Below are positions 25,552-34,192 of a DNA stretch of 64,000 nucleotides, in pieces. A program made the position numbers and the translations under genes. The first letter of the stretch is position 1. Each line of letters begins with the position of its first letter. The DNA is from Armatimonadota bacterium (GTDB lineage Bacteria; Armatimonadota; UBA5829). Under the pieces are notes generated by a model that saw only the letters and a program-made list of their open reading frames with translations, made no database searches and was not told the DNA's origin. The DNA lies in the NCBI GenBank assembly GCA_039679645.1, contig JBDKUO010000069.1, positions 34,526 to 98,525 on the forward strand. The letters run 5' to 3'.

Positions 25552-26607
25552 TTATTCGACGATATGAATTCTGCAGTCCGAATCAGGTATGATTTCGCCA
25601 ATAACGGCTGCATCCGAAACATCGGCTGCATGTAGCGCGTCAAGCATATCATCCGCCTTATCAGGCGAGACGCTGATCAAAAGGCCGCCGGATGTCTGAG
25701 GGTCGGCTAGAGTAAGCTGCCGGCGCTCGCCCAAATCATTCTCCCACTCAAGGCAGCAGCCCTGATTCAGAAAATCAAGGTTTCTGTAAGTGCCGCCCGG
25801 CACCATATCCTCATCCAGCAGACCCTGTATGCCGTCTATTAAGGGAACTTTGCTATAACAAAGGCGCGCACCCACGCAACTTGCGGCAGTCATCTCATGA
25901 AGGTGTCCGAGGAGGCTGAACCCGGTGACATCAGTGCACGCATGGCAGCCTATGCGCTTCGCCACTTCCGACGCTGTGCCGTTAAACCTGGTCATGACAT
26001 CTATGCCGCGGGCCATTACTTCATCGGAGGCGGCATTGTGTTTGACAGCCGTAGTGATGATCCCCACTCCTATCGGCTTTGTCAGAATAAGTTTGTCTCC
26101 AACCTTTGCGCCTTTGTTCGTCATGACCTCGTTTGGATTTATCAGACCCATCACGCAGAGGCCGTATTTCGGTTCGGGGTCATCGACAGAGTGGCCACCG
26201 ATTATGCTGACACCCGCCGCCGTCGCCTGGTCCGCCCCGCCCTTAAGAATAAGCTCCAGCTTGTCCAGAGAGCGCGTGCGGCCGGGATAGGCCACAATGT
26301 TGAGCGCGACGACAGGCCTGCCGCCCATAGCGTAGATATCGGAGACGGCGTTTGTCGCGGCGATCCTGCCGAACTCATACGGGTCGTCAACAATCGGTGT
26401 GAAGAAGTCCAGGGTGAGGACGGCTGCGATGTCGTCCGTTATCTTATAGACCGCAGCATCGTCCGATGTGCCCAGGTCCACCAGCACATTCGGGTCACTG
26501 ACCAGCGGCATTTGTTTCAATATTTGAGCCAACTGCAGAGGGGCGAGCTTACAGGCGCAGCCAGCTCCATGCGAAAGAGAAGTCAGTTTGAAATCATCAT
26601 TGCACAT
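25552..26607 (-). CDS. selD: Selenide, water dikinase
   Basis: About 351 residues from the ATG at 26607, with GGAAGG 11 bases upstream; the longer frame adds 41 non-family residues. SelD makes selenophosphate from selenide and ATP. The active-site loop SHGAGCACKLAP has the catalytic Cys and Lys, so this is the Cys and not the Sec form. Further motifs are DDAAVYKI, DFFTPIVDDPYEFGRIAATNAVSD and DVTGFSLLGHLHE. No selA, selB, selC or 2-selenouridine synthase gene lies in the window, so which selenium pathway it feeds is open. Confidence 0.95.
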   Translation of the reverse strand: MCNDDFKLTSLSHGAGCACKLAPLQLAQILKQMPLVSDPNVLVDLGTSDDAAVYKITDDIAAVLTLDFFTPIVDDPYEFGRIAATNAVSDIYAMGGRPVVALNIVAYPGRTRSLDKLELILKGGADQATAAGVSIIGGHSVDDPEPKYGLCVMGLINPNEVMTNKGAKVGDKLILTKPIGVGIITTAVKHNAASDEVMARGIDVMTRFNGTASEVAKRIGCHACTDVTGFSLLGHLHEMTAASCVGARLCYSKVPLIDGIQGLLDEDMVPGGTYRNLDFLNQGCCLEWENDLGERRQLTLADPQTSGGLLISVSPDKADDMLDALHAADVSDAAVIGEIIPDSDCRIHIVE

Positions 26608-26850
26608 ACGGTTGGTATCCTTCCTGTTTAATGACGGTTTAGTTATATTACCGCAACACCGGACTGTTGGCAATGCGCAGCAAGTGAGGCAATCGAGACA
26701 AAAGCCAAATCCCAAAAGCAGCAAAATCACGGCCTATTTGCCTAAACAAACAAGAAAAAGATAAATATGCTGTGACTGTCTGTGGAATTGCATACGACTC
26801 TCCAATAATCAAAATGGCTGACGCCCACAATAGATTATTGAGGAAAAAGA

Positions 26851-27858
26851 ATGATATACACTGGCAACCTCTCTTCCGCCCACGTTCTCGTAGTCGATGA
26901 TGATCAGGAGATATCGAATTTGCTCTCAGATAAGCTGAGAAGTTATGGCTATGAGGTAAGCACTGCTGATGACTCAAAATCCGCAATTGAAATGGTTAAG
27001 ACACACGGTTATGATCTGATTCTTTGCGATCTCTACCTGCACGGAATCACAGGGCTGCAATTTGCCAAAACAGTAAATCGAATACATCCTCATGTGCCGG
27101 TGATAATGATCACGGCATTCGGTGATATAAATGCATCTCGAGAGGCTCTCGCAGCCGGCGCATCAGATTTTTTGACCAAGCCCATAGAAATGCTCAAACT
27201 TCCTATCGTAATCGAGAACAATCTCCAGCGCAAGGAAGTTGAAGCAAAAAGACTATCAGATGAGCGTGCGGATGTGCTGTTTAAGGCAATCAAGGCACTG
27301 GCTGCGGCAATCGACGCAAAATCCAGCTACACAATCAGCCGCTCTGCAAATATGGCCGAACTCTGCCTTGAGATTGGTCGAGAGATGGGATTTACCGAGG
27401 ACAGGCTTAATACGCTCGAACTAGCTGCTTATATCCACGATGTCGGCAAAATCAGCACGCCGGACTCAGTGCTTGCAAAAACCGGCAAGCTCTCGGATGA
27501 TGAATGGGTCGACATACTCAAGCATCCCGGAATGGGCGCTGACTTTTTGGCCGGAATAGACGAACTTGCCGAGGTTGCCGCCATAGTCAGGCACCACCAC
27601 GAACATGTGGATGGTTCCGGTTATCCGGACGGACTGATGGGCGATGCAATTCCTCTGCTTGCCAGAGTCCTTTCTATTGCCGACTCATATGAAGCAATGA
27701 TAAGCGAAAGACCTTATCGATCCGCTATGACCTGGCATAACGCACTGCAGGAGATATGCAAAAACTCCGGTAAGCAGTTCGACCCGGATGTTGTAGAGGC
27801 CACGGTAAGAGTTATAGAAAGAAAACAAGGTGGGCAAGACCAGCAGAAAGCGGCATAA
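26851..27858 (+). CDS. Response regulator with HD-GYP output domain
   Basis: 335 residues. The receiver (9-125) has Asp16-18, phosphoacceptor Asp60, Thr88 and Lys110. The HD-GYP domain (about 140-325) has His196-Asp197 (IHDVGK), HHHEHVDGSGYP with Gly257-Tyr258-Pro259, and Asp277-type later residues. Such proteins hydrolyse cyclic di-GMP. The first metal histidine, usually in TGxHxxR, appears to be Arg164 (SYTISRSANM), so activity may be altered. No partner kinase is adjacent. Confidence 0.9.
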   Translation: MIYTGNLSSAHVLVVDDDQEISNLLSDKLRSYGYEVSTADDSKSAIEMVKTHGYDLILCDLYLHGITGLQFAKTVNRIHPHVPVIMITAFGDINASREALAAGASDFLTKPIEMLKLPIVIENNLQRKEVEAKRLSDERADVLFKAIKALAAAIDAKSSYTISRSANMAELCLEIGREMGFTEDRLNTLELAAYIHDVGKISTPDSVLAKTGKLSDDEWVDILKHPGMGADFLAGIDELAEVAAIVRHHHEHVDGSGYPDGLMGDAIPLLARVLSIADSYEAMISERPYRSAMTWHNALQEICKNSGKQFDPDVVEATVRVIERKQGGQDQQKAA

Positions 27859-27936
27859 ATATCGCAAACAATTTGAATTGAGTGCAAAAATCCTCAGCAC
27901 TGCAATTGGCTCAATTTGTGGGCTCACATTCTATGT

Positions 27937-27988
27937 GGACCGGGATAATAATCTCGGTCCATTTTGCCGTTTATTACGGCTTGTTTTT
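27937..27988 (+). terminator. Two hairpins with U-tract after the HD-GYP gene
   Basis: A 10-bp stem with one G-T pair (GGACCG...CGGTCC, 27937-27960) is followed by GCCGT/ACGGC (27966-27980) and TTGTTTTT. The second is a standard intrinsic terminator. Confidence 0.7.
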
Positions 27989-28012
27989 CGGGACTATATG
28001 AACGTTTTTCGG

Positions 28013-28041
28013 TTGCGCCCTGAGTTATGAACTGATATGCT
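28013..28041 (+). promoter_or_regulatory. Possible promoter of the GHL6-like gene
   Basis: TTGCGC and TATGCT are separated by 17 bases, 33 bases upstream of the ATG. Both boxes are partial matches to the sigma-70 consensus. Confidence 0.4.
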
Positions 28042-28074
28042 GAGTTTTGGAATCAATCCGGAGGGTAATGCATA

Positions 28075-30276
28075 ATGAACGAGTTGAAATGGCATCAACG
28101 TCCGGTCCGCATGATGCGTCTGGACTATTTTGGCGATGCTTTGAGCAGGATCAAGGATACGGACTTTGACGAACTGGCTCGCAGCAAACGCGATGAATGG
28201 CACGCTAACTGTGAGTGGATTGTTGGCACTCCGGGTATGGCTCCCGGTCTAGGATATCAGATTACCTTCAACTCACCTAAGTTTGAAAAATACCCTCCTC
28301 TTGGTGATTTCGACTTTGTGCGAGAGTATCTGCCATATGCAAAAAAATACGGCATTAACCTGATAGCATACATGAACATGCATTGGTTCGCATATGATTT
28401 TGCTGACCTCCACTCGGATTGGGAGCAGAAAACAGCAGACTGCGCATCATACGGCAGGCAGTTTCCTCTATACGGCAGCGGCTCCACATTCTGCGTAAAC
28501 AGCTCCTGGAGAGACTGGGCGTTTGAGCTTATCCGTGAGGCCATGGCCACCGGCATTGACGGTGTTTTTCTTGATGGTCCGATATTCTTCCCCGGATGCT
28601 GTTATTGCGAGAGCTGCCGGGAGCAATTCTCATCTGAATATAAAACCGATATTCCGACCGTGGAGGATTGGTCCAACCCTGATTGGATACGCTTTGTTGG
28701 ATTCCGCTCACGCTCACTTGCAAGGTTTCTGAAAGACTGCAGACAGGCCGTAAGGTCGGTAAACCCGGACGGAGTGGTTTTTCTGAATGCGGGCAGTTGG
28801 CAGGCCGGGACTTGGAGGTTCGCGCGCAGTATCGACAGCGTGGGCGATTTTGAAGACTTCAACGGCGCGGAGGCGTTTTTCCACCCCGGGCCTCACGAGC
28901 AGATGCTGCTGCCCTGGGCGGCAACTGCAAAATACATGACAGCGGGTGATAAACCGGCTGTAGTATTCAGCCATCATATGCTTGGCTCGTGGCACTACAT
29001 TCCGCTTTCAAAGATTGAAGCCGAACTGGCGATAGCACAGACCGCCGCATGCGGAGCCAACCCGTGGTTTGCGACGGTCAATTATGCGCTGGAGCACAGC
29101 CGCAAGGCGGCGATAGAACCGATCAACGAGATGCAGAGCTTCCTTGCTGATCACGAAGAGTATTACACAAGCACGCAGTCCTGCGCGGATATAGCGCTGC
29201 TCAGTTCGTCACAGACAAGCGCATACTATGTATCAAGGCTTGCAGGATTCTATGGAGAAGCCGGTTCCGGTCGAGAAGAAAACCTACTGGTGGATATGGG
29301 TTCGGGTGATGAGAGCGTGGACTGGAAGAAGCGAAAGGAGATATGCGAAGCGACAGTCGACGGGTCATATCTGGGATATTTCCTGGCCATGACAAGATCG
29401 CATGTTCCATTCGATGTGGTGCTGGACAAGAACATCTCACTCGAAAAACTTGCCAAATACCGCGTGCTGATCCTGCCGAACTCGGCATGTTTGTCTGACT
29501 CTCAGATAGAGTGCATTAGGCAATTCGTGCATAATGGAGGATCGGTTGTGGCTGAGTTCGAGACAGGCGCGTATGATGAGACCGGGCAAGCCAGAGACAT
29601 AAACCCTCTGCTCGGCCTATTTGGAGTAGGCGGCATTAAAAGCATGATGAAGCCGGTATCTATGGAGGAGTATGTTCGCATAAAGCAGACTCATCCGGCT
29701 ATTGGCAAGCTCGCGCCGGGACAATTGATCGCCAGGCCTACATACAGCCTGAAGTGTGTCGCATCTCATGATACTTGCGTGCCGTCGGTATTCATGAACG
29801 AAGTCGGTGGTGTGTATTCGCCTCTCAAGGGAGAATCCGACAACCCTGCACTTATTGCAAGCTCATATGGCATGGGGCGGACAGTTTATATGCCATCGCT
29901 GGTGGGTGACTTCTACAACAAGTTCAAGCTGCCGGACTATGAGGACCTGATCGAGGGCATTATTAGTTGGGCGCACGTCAATCCTCTGATGGTCGAGACG
30001 GATTGCCCTCCCACGGTGGAGATAGAGCCCCGCTGGAATGCACAAAAAGACAAAATTCTTATCCATCTGGTAAATAACACCGGAGATATGCAGAGGCCAA
30101 TCACGCAGATAATTACACTGCACGATTTAAGCATCAGGCTGAGATGCGGATCCAGTAAGAGCGTAAAAGCGCTGCGCGCGGGGATTGATTTGCCGAGCGT
30201 TTATCATGATGGCATAGCTGAATTCACGCTGCCCGAGCTTGGTGTGTATGAGTTGATAGCTGTAGAGCTTGGTTGA
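28075..30276 (+). CDS. Predicted glycoside hydrolase (GHL6-like with GATase-like domain)
   Basis: 733 residues, cytosolic (no signal peptide). The first 350 residues look like a TIM barrel of the hypothetical glycosyl hydrolase 6 type: INLIAYMNMHWFAYDF, then GIDGVFLDGPIFFPGCCYCESC with Asp167 as candidate catalytic residue and a CCYCESC cluster at 175-181. Residues about 430-640 resemble the class-I amidotransferase-like trimerisation domain of GH42 beta-galactosidases (YRVLILPNSACLSDSQIECI). A small beta domain ends it. GGAGGG precedes the ATG. The substrate is unknown. Confidence 0.75.
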   Translation: MNELKWHQRPVRMMRLDYFGDALSRIKDTDFDELARSKRDEWHANCEWIVGTPGMAPGLGYQITFNSPKFEKYPPLGDFDFVREYLPYAKKYGINLIAYMNMHWFAYDFADLHSDWEQKTADCASYGRQFPLYGSGSTFCVNSSWRDWAFELIREAMATGIDGVFLDGPIFFPGCCYCESCREQFSSEYKTDIPTVEDWSNPDWIRFVGFRSRSLARFLKDCRQAVRSVNPDGVVFLNAGSWQAGTWRFARSIDSVGDFEDFNGAEAFFHPGPHEQMLLPWAATAKYMTAGDKPAVVFSHHMLGSWHYIPLSKIEAELAIAQTAACGANPWFATVNYALEHSRKAAIEPINEMQSFLADHEEYYTSTQSCADIALLSSSQTSAYYVSRLAGFYGEAGSGREENLLVDMGSGDESVDWKKRKEICEATVDGSYLGYFLAMTRSHVPFDVVLDKNISLEKLAKYRVLILPNSACLSDSQIECIRQFVHNGGSVVAEFETGAYDETGQARDINPLLGLFGVGGIKSMMKPVSMEEYVRIKQTHPAIGKLAPGQLIARPTYSLKCVASHDTCVPSVFMNEVGGVYSPLKGESDNPALIASSYGMGRTVYMPSLVGDFYNKFKLPDYEDLIEGIISWAHVNPLMVETDCPPTVEIEPRWNAQKDKILIHLVNNTGDMQRPITQIITLHDLSIRLRCGSSKSVKALRAGIDLPSVYHDGIAEFTLPELGVYELIAVELG

Positions 30277-30283
30277 AAAATGC

Positions 30284-30338
30284 AGGCAGTAGAAATGTAT
30301 TCTGCTGCCTGTAATCCAATCCTGGGTCAGGATTTACG
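30284..30338. terminator. Hairpin pair between convergent genes
   Basis: CAGGCAG pairs with CTGCCTG (12-15 base loop), followed by AATCCTG-GGT-CAGGATT. It lies between the GHL6-like gene and a convergent small secreted protein gene. Confidence 0.5.
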
Positions 30339-30346
30339 GCTTTATG

Positions 30347-30928
30347 CTAAAGCGGATACGCAGTTGCGGAGAGGCCGTTGTTTACATAGTCTATCCGCAC
30401 CCTAACATTCTTCGCTCCATCAAGTACCGGCAGATTAAATGTGTACGGCGGGTGATTCATCGTTTGGCTGCAAAGCTCCGCACCGTTAAAAGCAAGAATC
30501 GTCACTGTCACACATCGAACCCCGGGAATGTTGTTCGGCAGCCCCACCCTGATAGTGCCGTTTTTTACCTTTATCTTGGGAGGAGGGGCATTGTCGTATT
30601 CACCCGGAAGCGGGTCGAACATGCCCGGAGGCGGTCCATTTTTGAGGTCGGGATAAATATACGGGCCATAGCCCTTGCCCAGGTGTCCTGTGCCGTAACC
30701 ATACATGCCCCATTGATCGGACGGAATGTAACGGTGAAAATAATCTGCGCCTATTTCCGCCGGATACCCCACTCCGGAACCGAAATGCTGCGTTTGTCCC
30801 CCGCCTGATAGGGCTCCATCATACGAGTTATAACCCAGATTGCCTAACTGGGAACTATCTGCCATGACCACGCCGGAGAGTGCCGGCATGATTATCAATG
30901 CGAGAACAGGAAATGCCAATTTCATCAC
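30347..30928 (-). CDS. Small secreted protein, unknown
   Basis: 193 residues with a signal peptide (1-23, ending VMA). A Gly/Tyr/Pro-rich middle (GMYGYGTGHLGKGYGPYIYP) is followed by a C-terminal beta-sandwich-like domain of about 80 residues (IRVGLPNNIPGVRCVTVTIL) with a probable disulfide between two cysteines. GGGGG lies about 11 bases before the start. It is likely a cell-surface or periplasmic protein; I do not recognise it. Confidence 0.7.
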   Translation of the reverse strand: MMKLAFPVLALIIMPALSGVVMADSSQLGNLGYNSYDGALSGGGQTQHFGSGVGYPAEIGADYFHRYIPSDQWGMYGYGTGHLGKGYGPYIYPDLKNGPPPGMFDPLPGEYDNAPPPKIKVKNGTIRVGLPNNIPGVRCVTVTILAFNGAELCSQTMNHPPYTFNLPVLDGAKNVRVRIDYVNNGLSATAYPL

Positions 30929-31013
30929 CCATGTTCCCCCTTGTAATCGTTATAACACTAATAGTGTTGTACGATTCCCAGCTTTTTACGCCTCGGCGGT
31001 ACAGGAGGGTGAT

Positions 31014-31083
31014 GGGTGTTAGGTGTTAGGTGTTGGGTGCTAGGGGTTAGGGGTTAGGGGTTGGGGGATAGGGAAGGGAAGGC
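31014..31083 (+). repeat. G-rich tandem repeat, G-quadruplex-prone
   Basis: Degenerate 7-mers (GGTGTTA, then GGGGTTA) run for about 70 bases. From 31043 to 31067 four G-runs of 4, 4, 4 and 5 are spaced by TTA, TTA and TT, a textbook G-quadruplex pattern on the plus strand. It fills the 318-bp gap between two secreted-protein genes. Confidence 0.75.
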
Positions 31084-31246
31084 TGGGTTGCCATTACGGG
31101 CTGGCTGGTTGGGGATGAATGTGAGCAACTTCTGATTGTTTGCAATAAGCTGGATGTTCGGCGGCTTCGGCAGCGGGGCTTGTGGTGAATCGAGAGGCTA
31201 TATAGAATTTACTGCTGCACGAAGCAACAAAATCCCGAAGCCAGCG

Positions 31247-32029
31247 CTACTGAATATAACCGTCATCCCGGCGGGCGGCATATATGCCGATTGCTATGAC
31301 AACTACTACAATACCGGCTATTACAGAGATCAGCCATGTCGGCAGCGGCTTGTAGGAGCTGCGCTGAGCGGATGGTGAATCGCTCAGGCCGATAAGGGGG
31401 CGTGGGTTCACTTCGCCTGTAATGACCGCCTCGCGAAACCACTTGTTGAACTTTTTGTCTCCAGCCTTCTCGATCATAAAGTGGAAGCTTTGCAACTTCT
31501 GCTTGTATGTGTCGTCCAGTTCCACGGTTTTTCCGATCATAACGCCTGTCTGATCTTTTGAGGGCTGGCCATAGAATTTGCGATCCTTATCGGTGGAAAA
31601 GTGAACGGCGCTGCCCTCCTGGAACCAGAACGGCAGAGGCTTTGGAGAGGCAAGGCTGATATATGCGTGCACAAGCTCATGGCTGAGCACATCGTTGTAT
31701 TCCTTGGTTAGGTCTGTCTTGATAATCGCAATATATCTGCCTGCAATGGTGACGCCTGAGACATTAGGATTGACGAATGCAGGCGCCAGCACAGGCGGAA
31801 GTGAGTCGCGTTTGAACGTCTTAACGAGCACAACCTGCGCGGGAGGAGGAATCTTTACGACATCGCGCAGCTTGACCACGGAGGGCACTTCGCTGGTTTG
31901 CAGATCGATGCGCTGGGCGTCCTTGAAAGCTTCCTGCAGAGCCGTTGGGTCAAAAGACTCGGCATCTGCTCCGCCCGCAGCAAAAACAACTAGAATAAGC
32001 AATATTCCAGACACGGCGATTCTGGCCAT
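31247..32029 (-). CDS. Secreted gluzincin-like metallopeptidase with C-terminal anchor
   Basis: 260 residues. A signal peptide (1-23, ending ADA) is followed by a zinc peptidase domain with H117-E-L-V-H121 and downstream Glu138 in WFQEGSA, the gluzincin arrangement also seen in MA-clan DUF-type peptidases. A membrane span at about 232-252 is followed by a short charged tail. The active site should face outside the cytoplasmic membrane. It lies 52 bases downstream of a C39-like gene on the same strand, so the two may form one unit. Confidence 0.82.
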   Translation of the reverse strand: MARIAVSGILLILVVFAAGGADAESFDPTALQEAFKDAQRIDLQTSEVPSVVKLRDVVKIPPPAQVVLVKTFKRDSLPPVLAPAFVNPNVSGVTIAGRYIAIIKTDLTKEYNDVLSHELVHAYISLASPKPLPFWFQEGSAVHFSTDKDRKFYGQPSKDQTGVMIGKTVELDDTYKQKLQSFHFMIEKAGDKKFNKWFREAVITGEVNPRPLIGLSDSPSAQRSSYKPLPTWLISVIAGIVVVVIAIGIYAARRDDGYIQ

Positions 32030-32081
32030 TGTCCCTCCTCCAACACCCTCTACGAGCCTGCCCGGTATTATGTTCCCCGTC

Positions 32082-32822
32082 TTATCCTTTAGTTCCTGCG
32101 CCCATTGCTCGCTCTATCTTGTCGAGCATATTAAGAGTGTATGAATTCTGGGGCTGGAGCTTCAGGGCGGCCTGCGCTTCTTTGAGCGCATCATCGTAGT
32201 TCTTGCGCGCATATTGGGCATATGCCAGGTCCATATGCACGACAGGGTTTTGCGAGCCAAGCTCATCTGCAAACTTGTCCTTATCGGACGGCACTATCAC
32301 CAGCGCCCAATGCCCCTTGCTCTTCCAGAGGCTCTCGCATTCCGAATAGCTCAGCTCAGTGATGTTGTCGTAATATGGGTCGATGACTTTGAATTTTGAG
32401 CGGGAGTCGTCATAACCCGTGAGCACGCGATAATGGCCGGAAGTATCTATCCGGCTGTTTTGCTGAAGAACTATCACAGGCGCTCCTGCAGCAATCTTGT
32501 TCTTGACGTCGTCTATGCTCGTGTTCCAGGAATACGCAGCAAAGCCTAATGAACGCGCATAGAGGAGCATGTCGGCTCCGTTGGTGGCTCTGATAGTCGG
32601 GTCATATGTCTGCTTGCCGACAGCTTCTTGAGTGGTATTGACCCCGTAGTAGCGCAGCACCGATGTCAGGCAGGCGGGACCGCAGTAGTTTGTAAGCTGC
32701 TTTTGTCGGACAAGTCCGTCGACTGAGTGTGCGCTCGGAAGCTCGGCTCCTGCGAATGAGCTGAAGACAAACAGACTGAGCGCTAAGAAAATAGATGTGC
32801 TTGTGGGCTTGGTGTAACGCAT
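32082..32822 (-). CDS. Secreted C39-like cysteine peptidase with TPR tail
   Basis: 246 residues with a signal peptide (1-26). The papain-fold C39-like core has Cys47 (TNYCGPACLTSVLRYYG), His130 (SGHYRVLTGYDD) and Asp148 (KVIDPYY), a complete putative triad. Two TPR helices follow at about 190-240 (DLAYAQYARKNYDDALKEAQ). Without a linked ABC exporter it is more likely a periplasmic peptidase or peptidase-like binder than a bacteriocin processing domain. Confidence 0.82.
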   Translation of the reverse strand: MRYTKPTSTSIFLALSLFVFSSFAGAELPSAHSVDGLVRQKQLTNYCGPACLTSVLRYYGVNTTQEAVGKQTYDPTIRATNGADMLLYARSLGFAAYSWNTSIDDVKNKIAAGAPVIVLQQNSRIDTSGHYRVLTGYDDSRSKFKVIDPYYDNITELSYSECESLWKSKGHWALVIVPSDKDKFADELGSQNPVVHMDLAYAQYARKNYDDALKEAQAALKLQPQNSYTLNMLDKIERAMGAGTKG

Positions 32823-32966
32823 TTAATTGTCCTGCTTAGAATTGCTCAGCGGCATTACTGGCGAGTAACGGCAGTGTATGATTTCATTATAGCAGGGATA
32901 ATTTCGGGCGCAAGCAGAGCGACTTTGTGTTGCGGTAACTAAAGAAATAGAAGATTATGCGGCGGG

Positions 32967-33073
32967 TATAATGATTGCGGCCAAACAAGCCGATAATAAG
33001 AGCAAGCACAAACCTAATTCATCTTTTCACCTTCTCTTGGTGGCCCGTCTCAATTGAGGCGGGCTTTGTTTTA
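32967..33073 (+). ncRNA. Candidate small RNA antisense to the STAS gene end
   Basis: On the plus strand TATAAT at 32967-32972 is followed about 70 bases later by GCCCG-T-CTCAA/TTGAG-G-CGGGC (33043-33064) and TTTGTTTTA, a good intrinsic terminator facing away from any plus-strand gene. The hairpin lies inside the last codons of the minus-strand STAS gene. No clear -35 box is present. Confidence 0.3.
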
Positions 33074-33431
33074 TTGACTCCACCGCATCCTCTATAGATT
33101 CAAAACAGCGGAGTTCGGTATCGATGTGTGTAATATGGAGTATCTTGGAAAGCAGGCCATGACAGCCGACAAGCAGTGTTCGACGCCCAAGCGTTTCGAG
33201 AGCGGTTTTAGTGGAAAGTATGGCGGCGACGCCTGTGCTGTCTGTATATTCCAAAAGGTGGACATCCATAATCACATTGCGCCGCCGGGTTATCAAGGGC
33301 TGCACATCCGATATGAAACCCGGCACAGAGGAAGCGTCCAATTCACCGCAAAGGCACACGACCGACAGTTCACACTCGTCGAGGTCGCTTATCAAGGTTG
33401 TGAAGATGTCATTATTTTCGGACAGAGACAT
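33027..33431 (-). CDS. STAS-domain protein (anti-sigma factor antagonist-like)
   Basis: 134 residues. The core VVCLCGELDASSVPGF and VIMDVHLLEYTDSTGVAAIL match SpoIIAA/RsbV-type STAS domains; Ser65 in TDSTG is the usual phosphorylation site. Such proteins control sigma factors through partner switching with an anti-sigma kinase. No kinase gene is adjacent. The basic tail (RRATKRR) is encoded over a plus-strand terminator hairpin. Confidence 0.85.
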   Translation of the reverse strand: MSLSENNDIFTTLISDLDECELSVVCLCGELDASSVPGFISDVQPLITRRRNVIMDVHLLEYTDSTGVAAILSTKTALETLGRRTLLVGCHGLLSKILHITHIDTELRCFESIEDAVESIKQSPPQLRRATKRR

Positions 33432-33484
33432 ACATCGCTTATACCTTCATCACAAGATCAACCAAACCTGAAGGTATATCGCTA

Positions 33485-34081
33485 TCAGATGTGCCAGTAA
33501 ATATATGCAAACTTATCTATACGCAGGTATATCAAAGCCAAAACTACGATTATTCCCAGAGCCACTATCTGTTCATGGTTGGCGCACACCTGTGTCCACT
33601 TTGCACGTCTTGATTCGGACTTGGAATAGGGCTTGAGCCTTGGCAGCCATCTGTGTATTTCACTGCAGTAGTGCTGATAGTGAGGCGCGAATATCTCCTG
33701 GAGCCTGCGCTCTTCGCGTCTGACTCTGAGGTTGCCGTAAACGCCGTACAAGATTATAAAACCGGCAACGAAATACGGGTTCCAGGTCATAATGAATATG
33801 CCCAGACCGACAAAAAACCTGCCAAAATACATGGGGTTTCTGACATGCGAATACGGCCCGGATATGGTGAACTTGGTGTCCTTATGCAGATGAGAGGTCG
33901 CCCACATCTGAATGAGTTCACCCAAAATCGCAACTGCCGCGCCATACCAGAACGCATGCATGTTATGAATAAACCCGAGAATCCCAACAAATGCTATGGT
34001 CATCAGCGGCACCCGCCACCATGTCATAGTCCGGTGAATTTTATCTTCCAATGTAACGCGCGCTTCTTGCTGCACAGACAC
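33485..34081 (-). CDS. Isoprenylcysteine-carboxyl-methyltransferase-like membrane protein
   Basis: 198 residues with about five spans. The signature SGPYSHVRNPMYFGRFF is the SAM-binding helix of the ICMT/phospholipid methyltransferase fold, and REERRLQEIFAPHYQHY follows as in that family. In bacteria such proteins methylate diverse small molecules or lipids; the substrate is unknown. An extra C-terminal span (about 175-192) is present. Confidence 0.82.
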   Translation of the reverse strand: MSVQQEARVTLEDKIHRTMTWWRVPLMTIAFVGILGFIHNMHAFWYGAAVAILGELIQMWATSHLHKDTKFTISGPYSHVRNPMYFGRFFVGLGIFIMTWNPYFVAGFIILYGVYGNLRVRREERRLQEIFAPHYQHYCSEIHRWLPRLKPYSKSESRRAKWTQVCANHEQIVALGIIVVLALIYLRIDKFAYIYWHI

Positions 34082-34144
34082 TACTTACCTCCTGAAACAA
34101 TAAACCAAGGTGAAGTTTAACACATCGCACGATGACGGTCAAGG

Positions 34145-34174
34145 TATGGCCCGGGATCAAAAAACCGGGCCATA
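34145..34174 (-). terminator. Terminator of the efflux operon
   Basis: TATGGCCCGG pairs with CCGGGCCATA (10 bp) around a loop that reads TTTTTTGATC on the minus strand, 19 bases past the RND gene stop. Confidence 0.6.
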
Positions 34175-34192
34175 TTGCATTTGGTCTGCAGA

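Noticed and set aside
25897..26631. 244-codon plus-strand frame
   Set aside because: It is a shadow of selD on the opposite strand.
26608..26730. Hydrophobic Cys-rich N-terminal extension of SelD
   Set aside because: It is not part of the family, and the ATG at 26607 has a ribosome binding site.
27830..28030. 66-codon plus-strand frame after the HD-GYP gene
   Set aside because: It overlaps the end of that gene and runs through two terminator hairpins.
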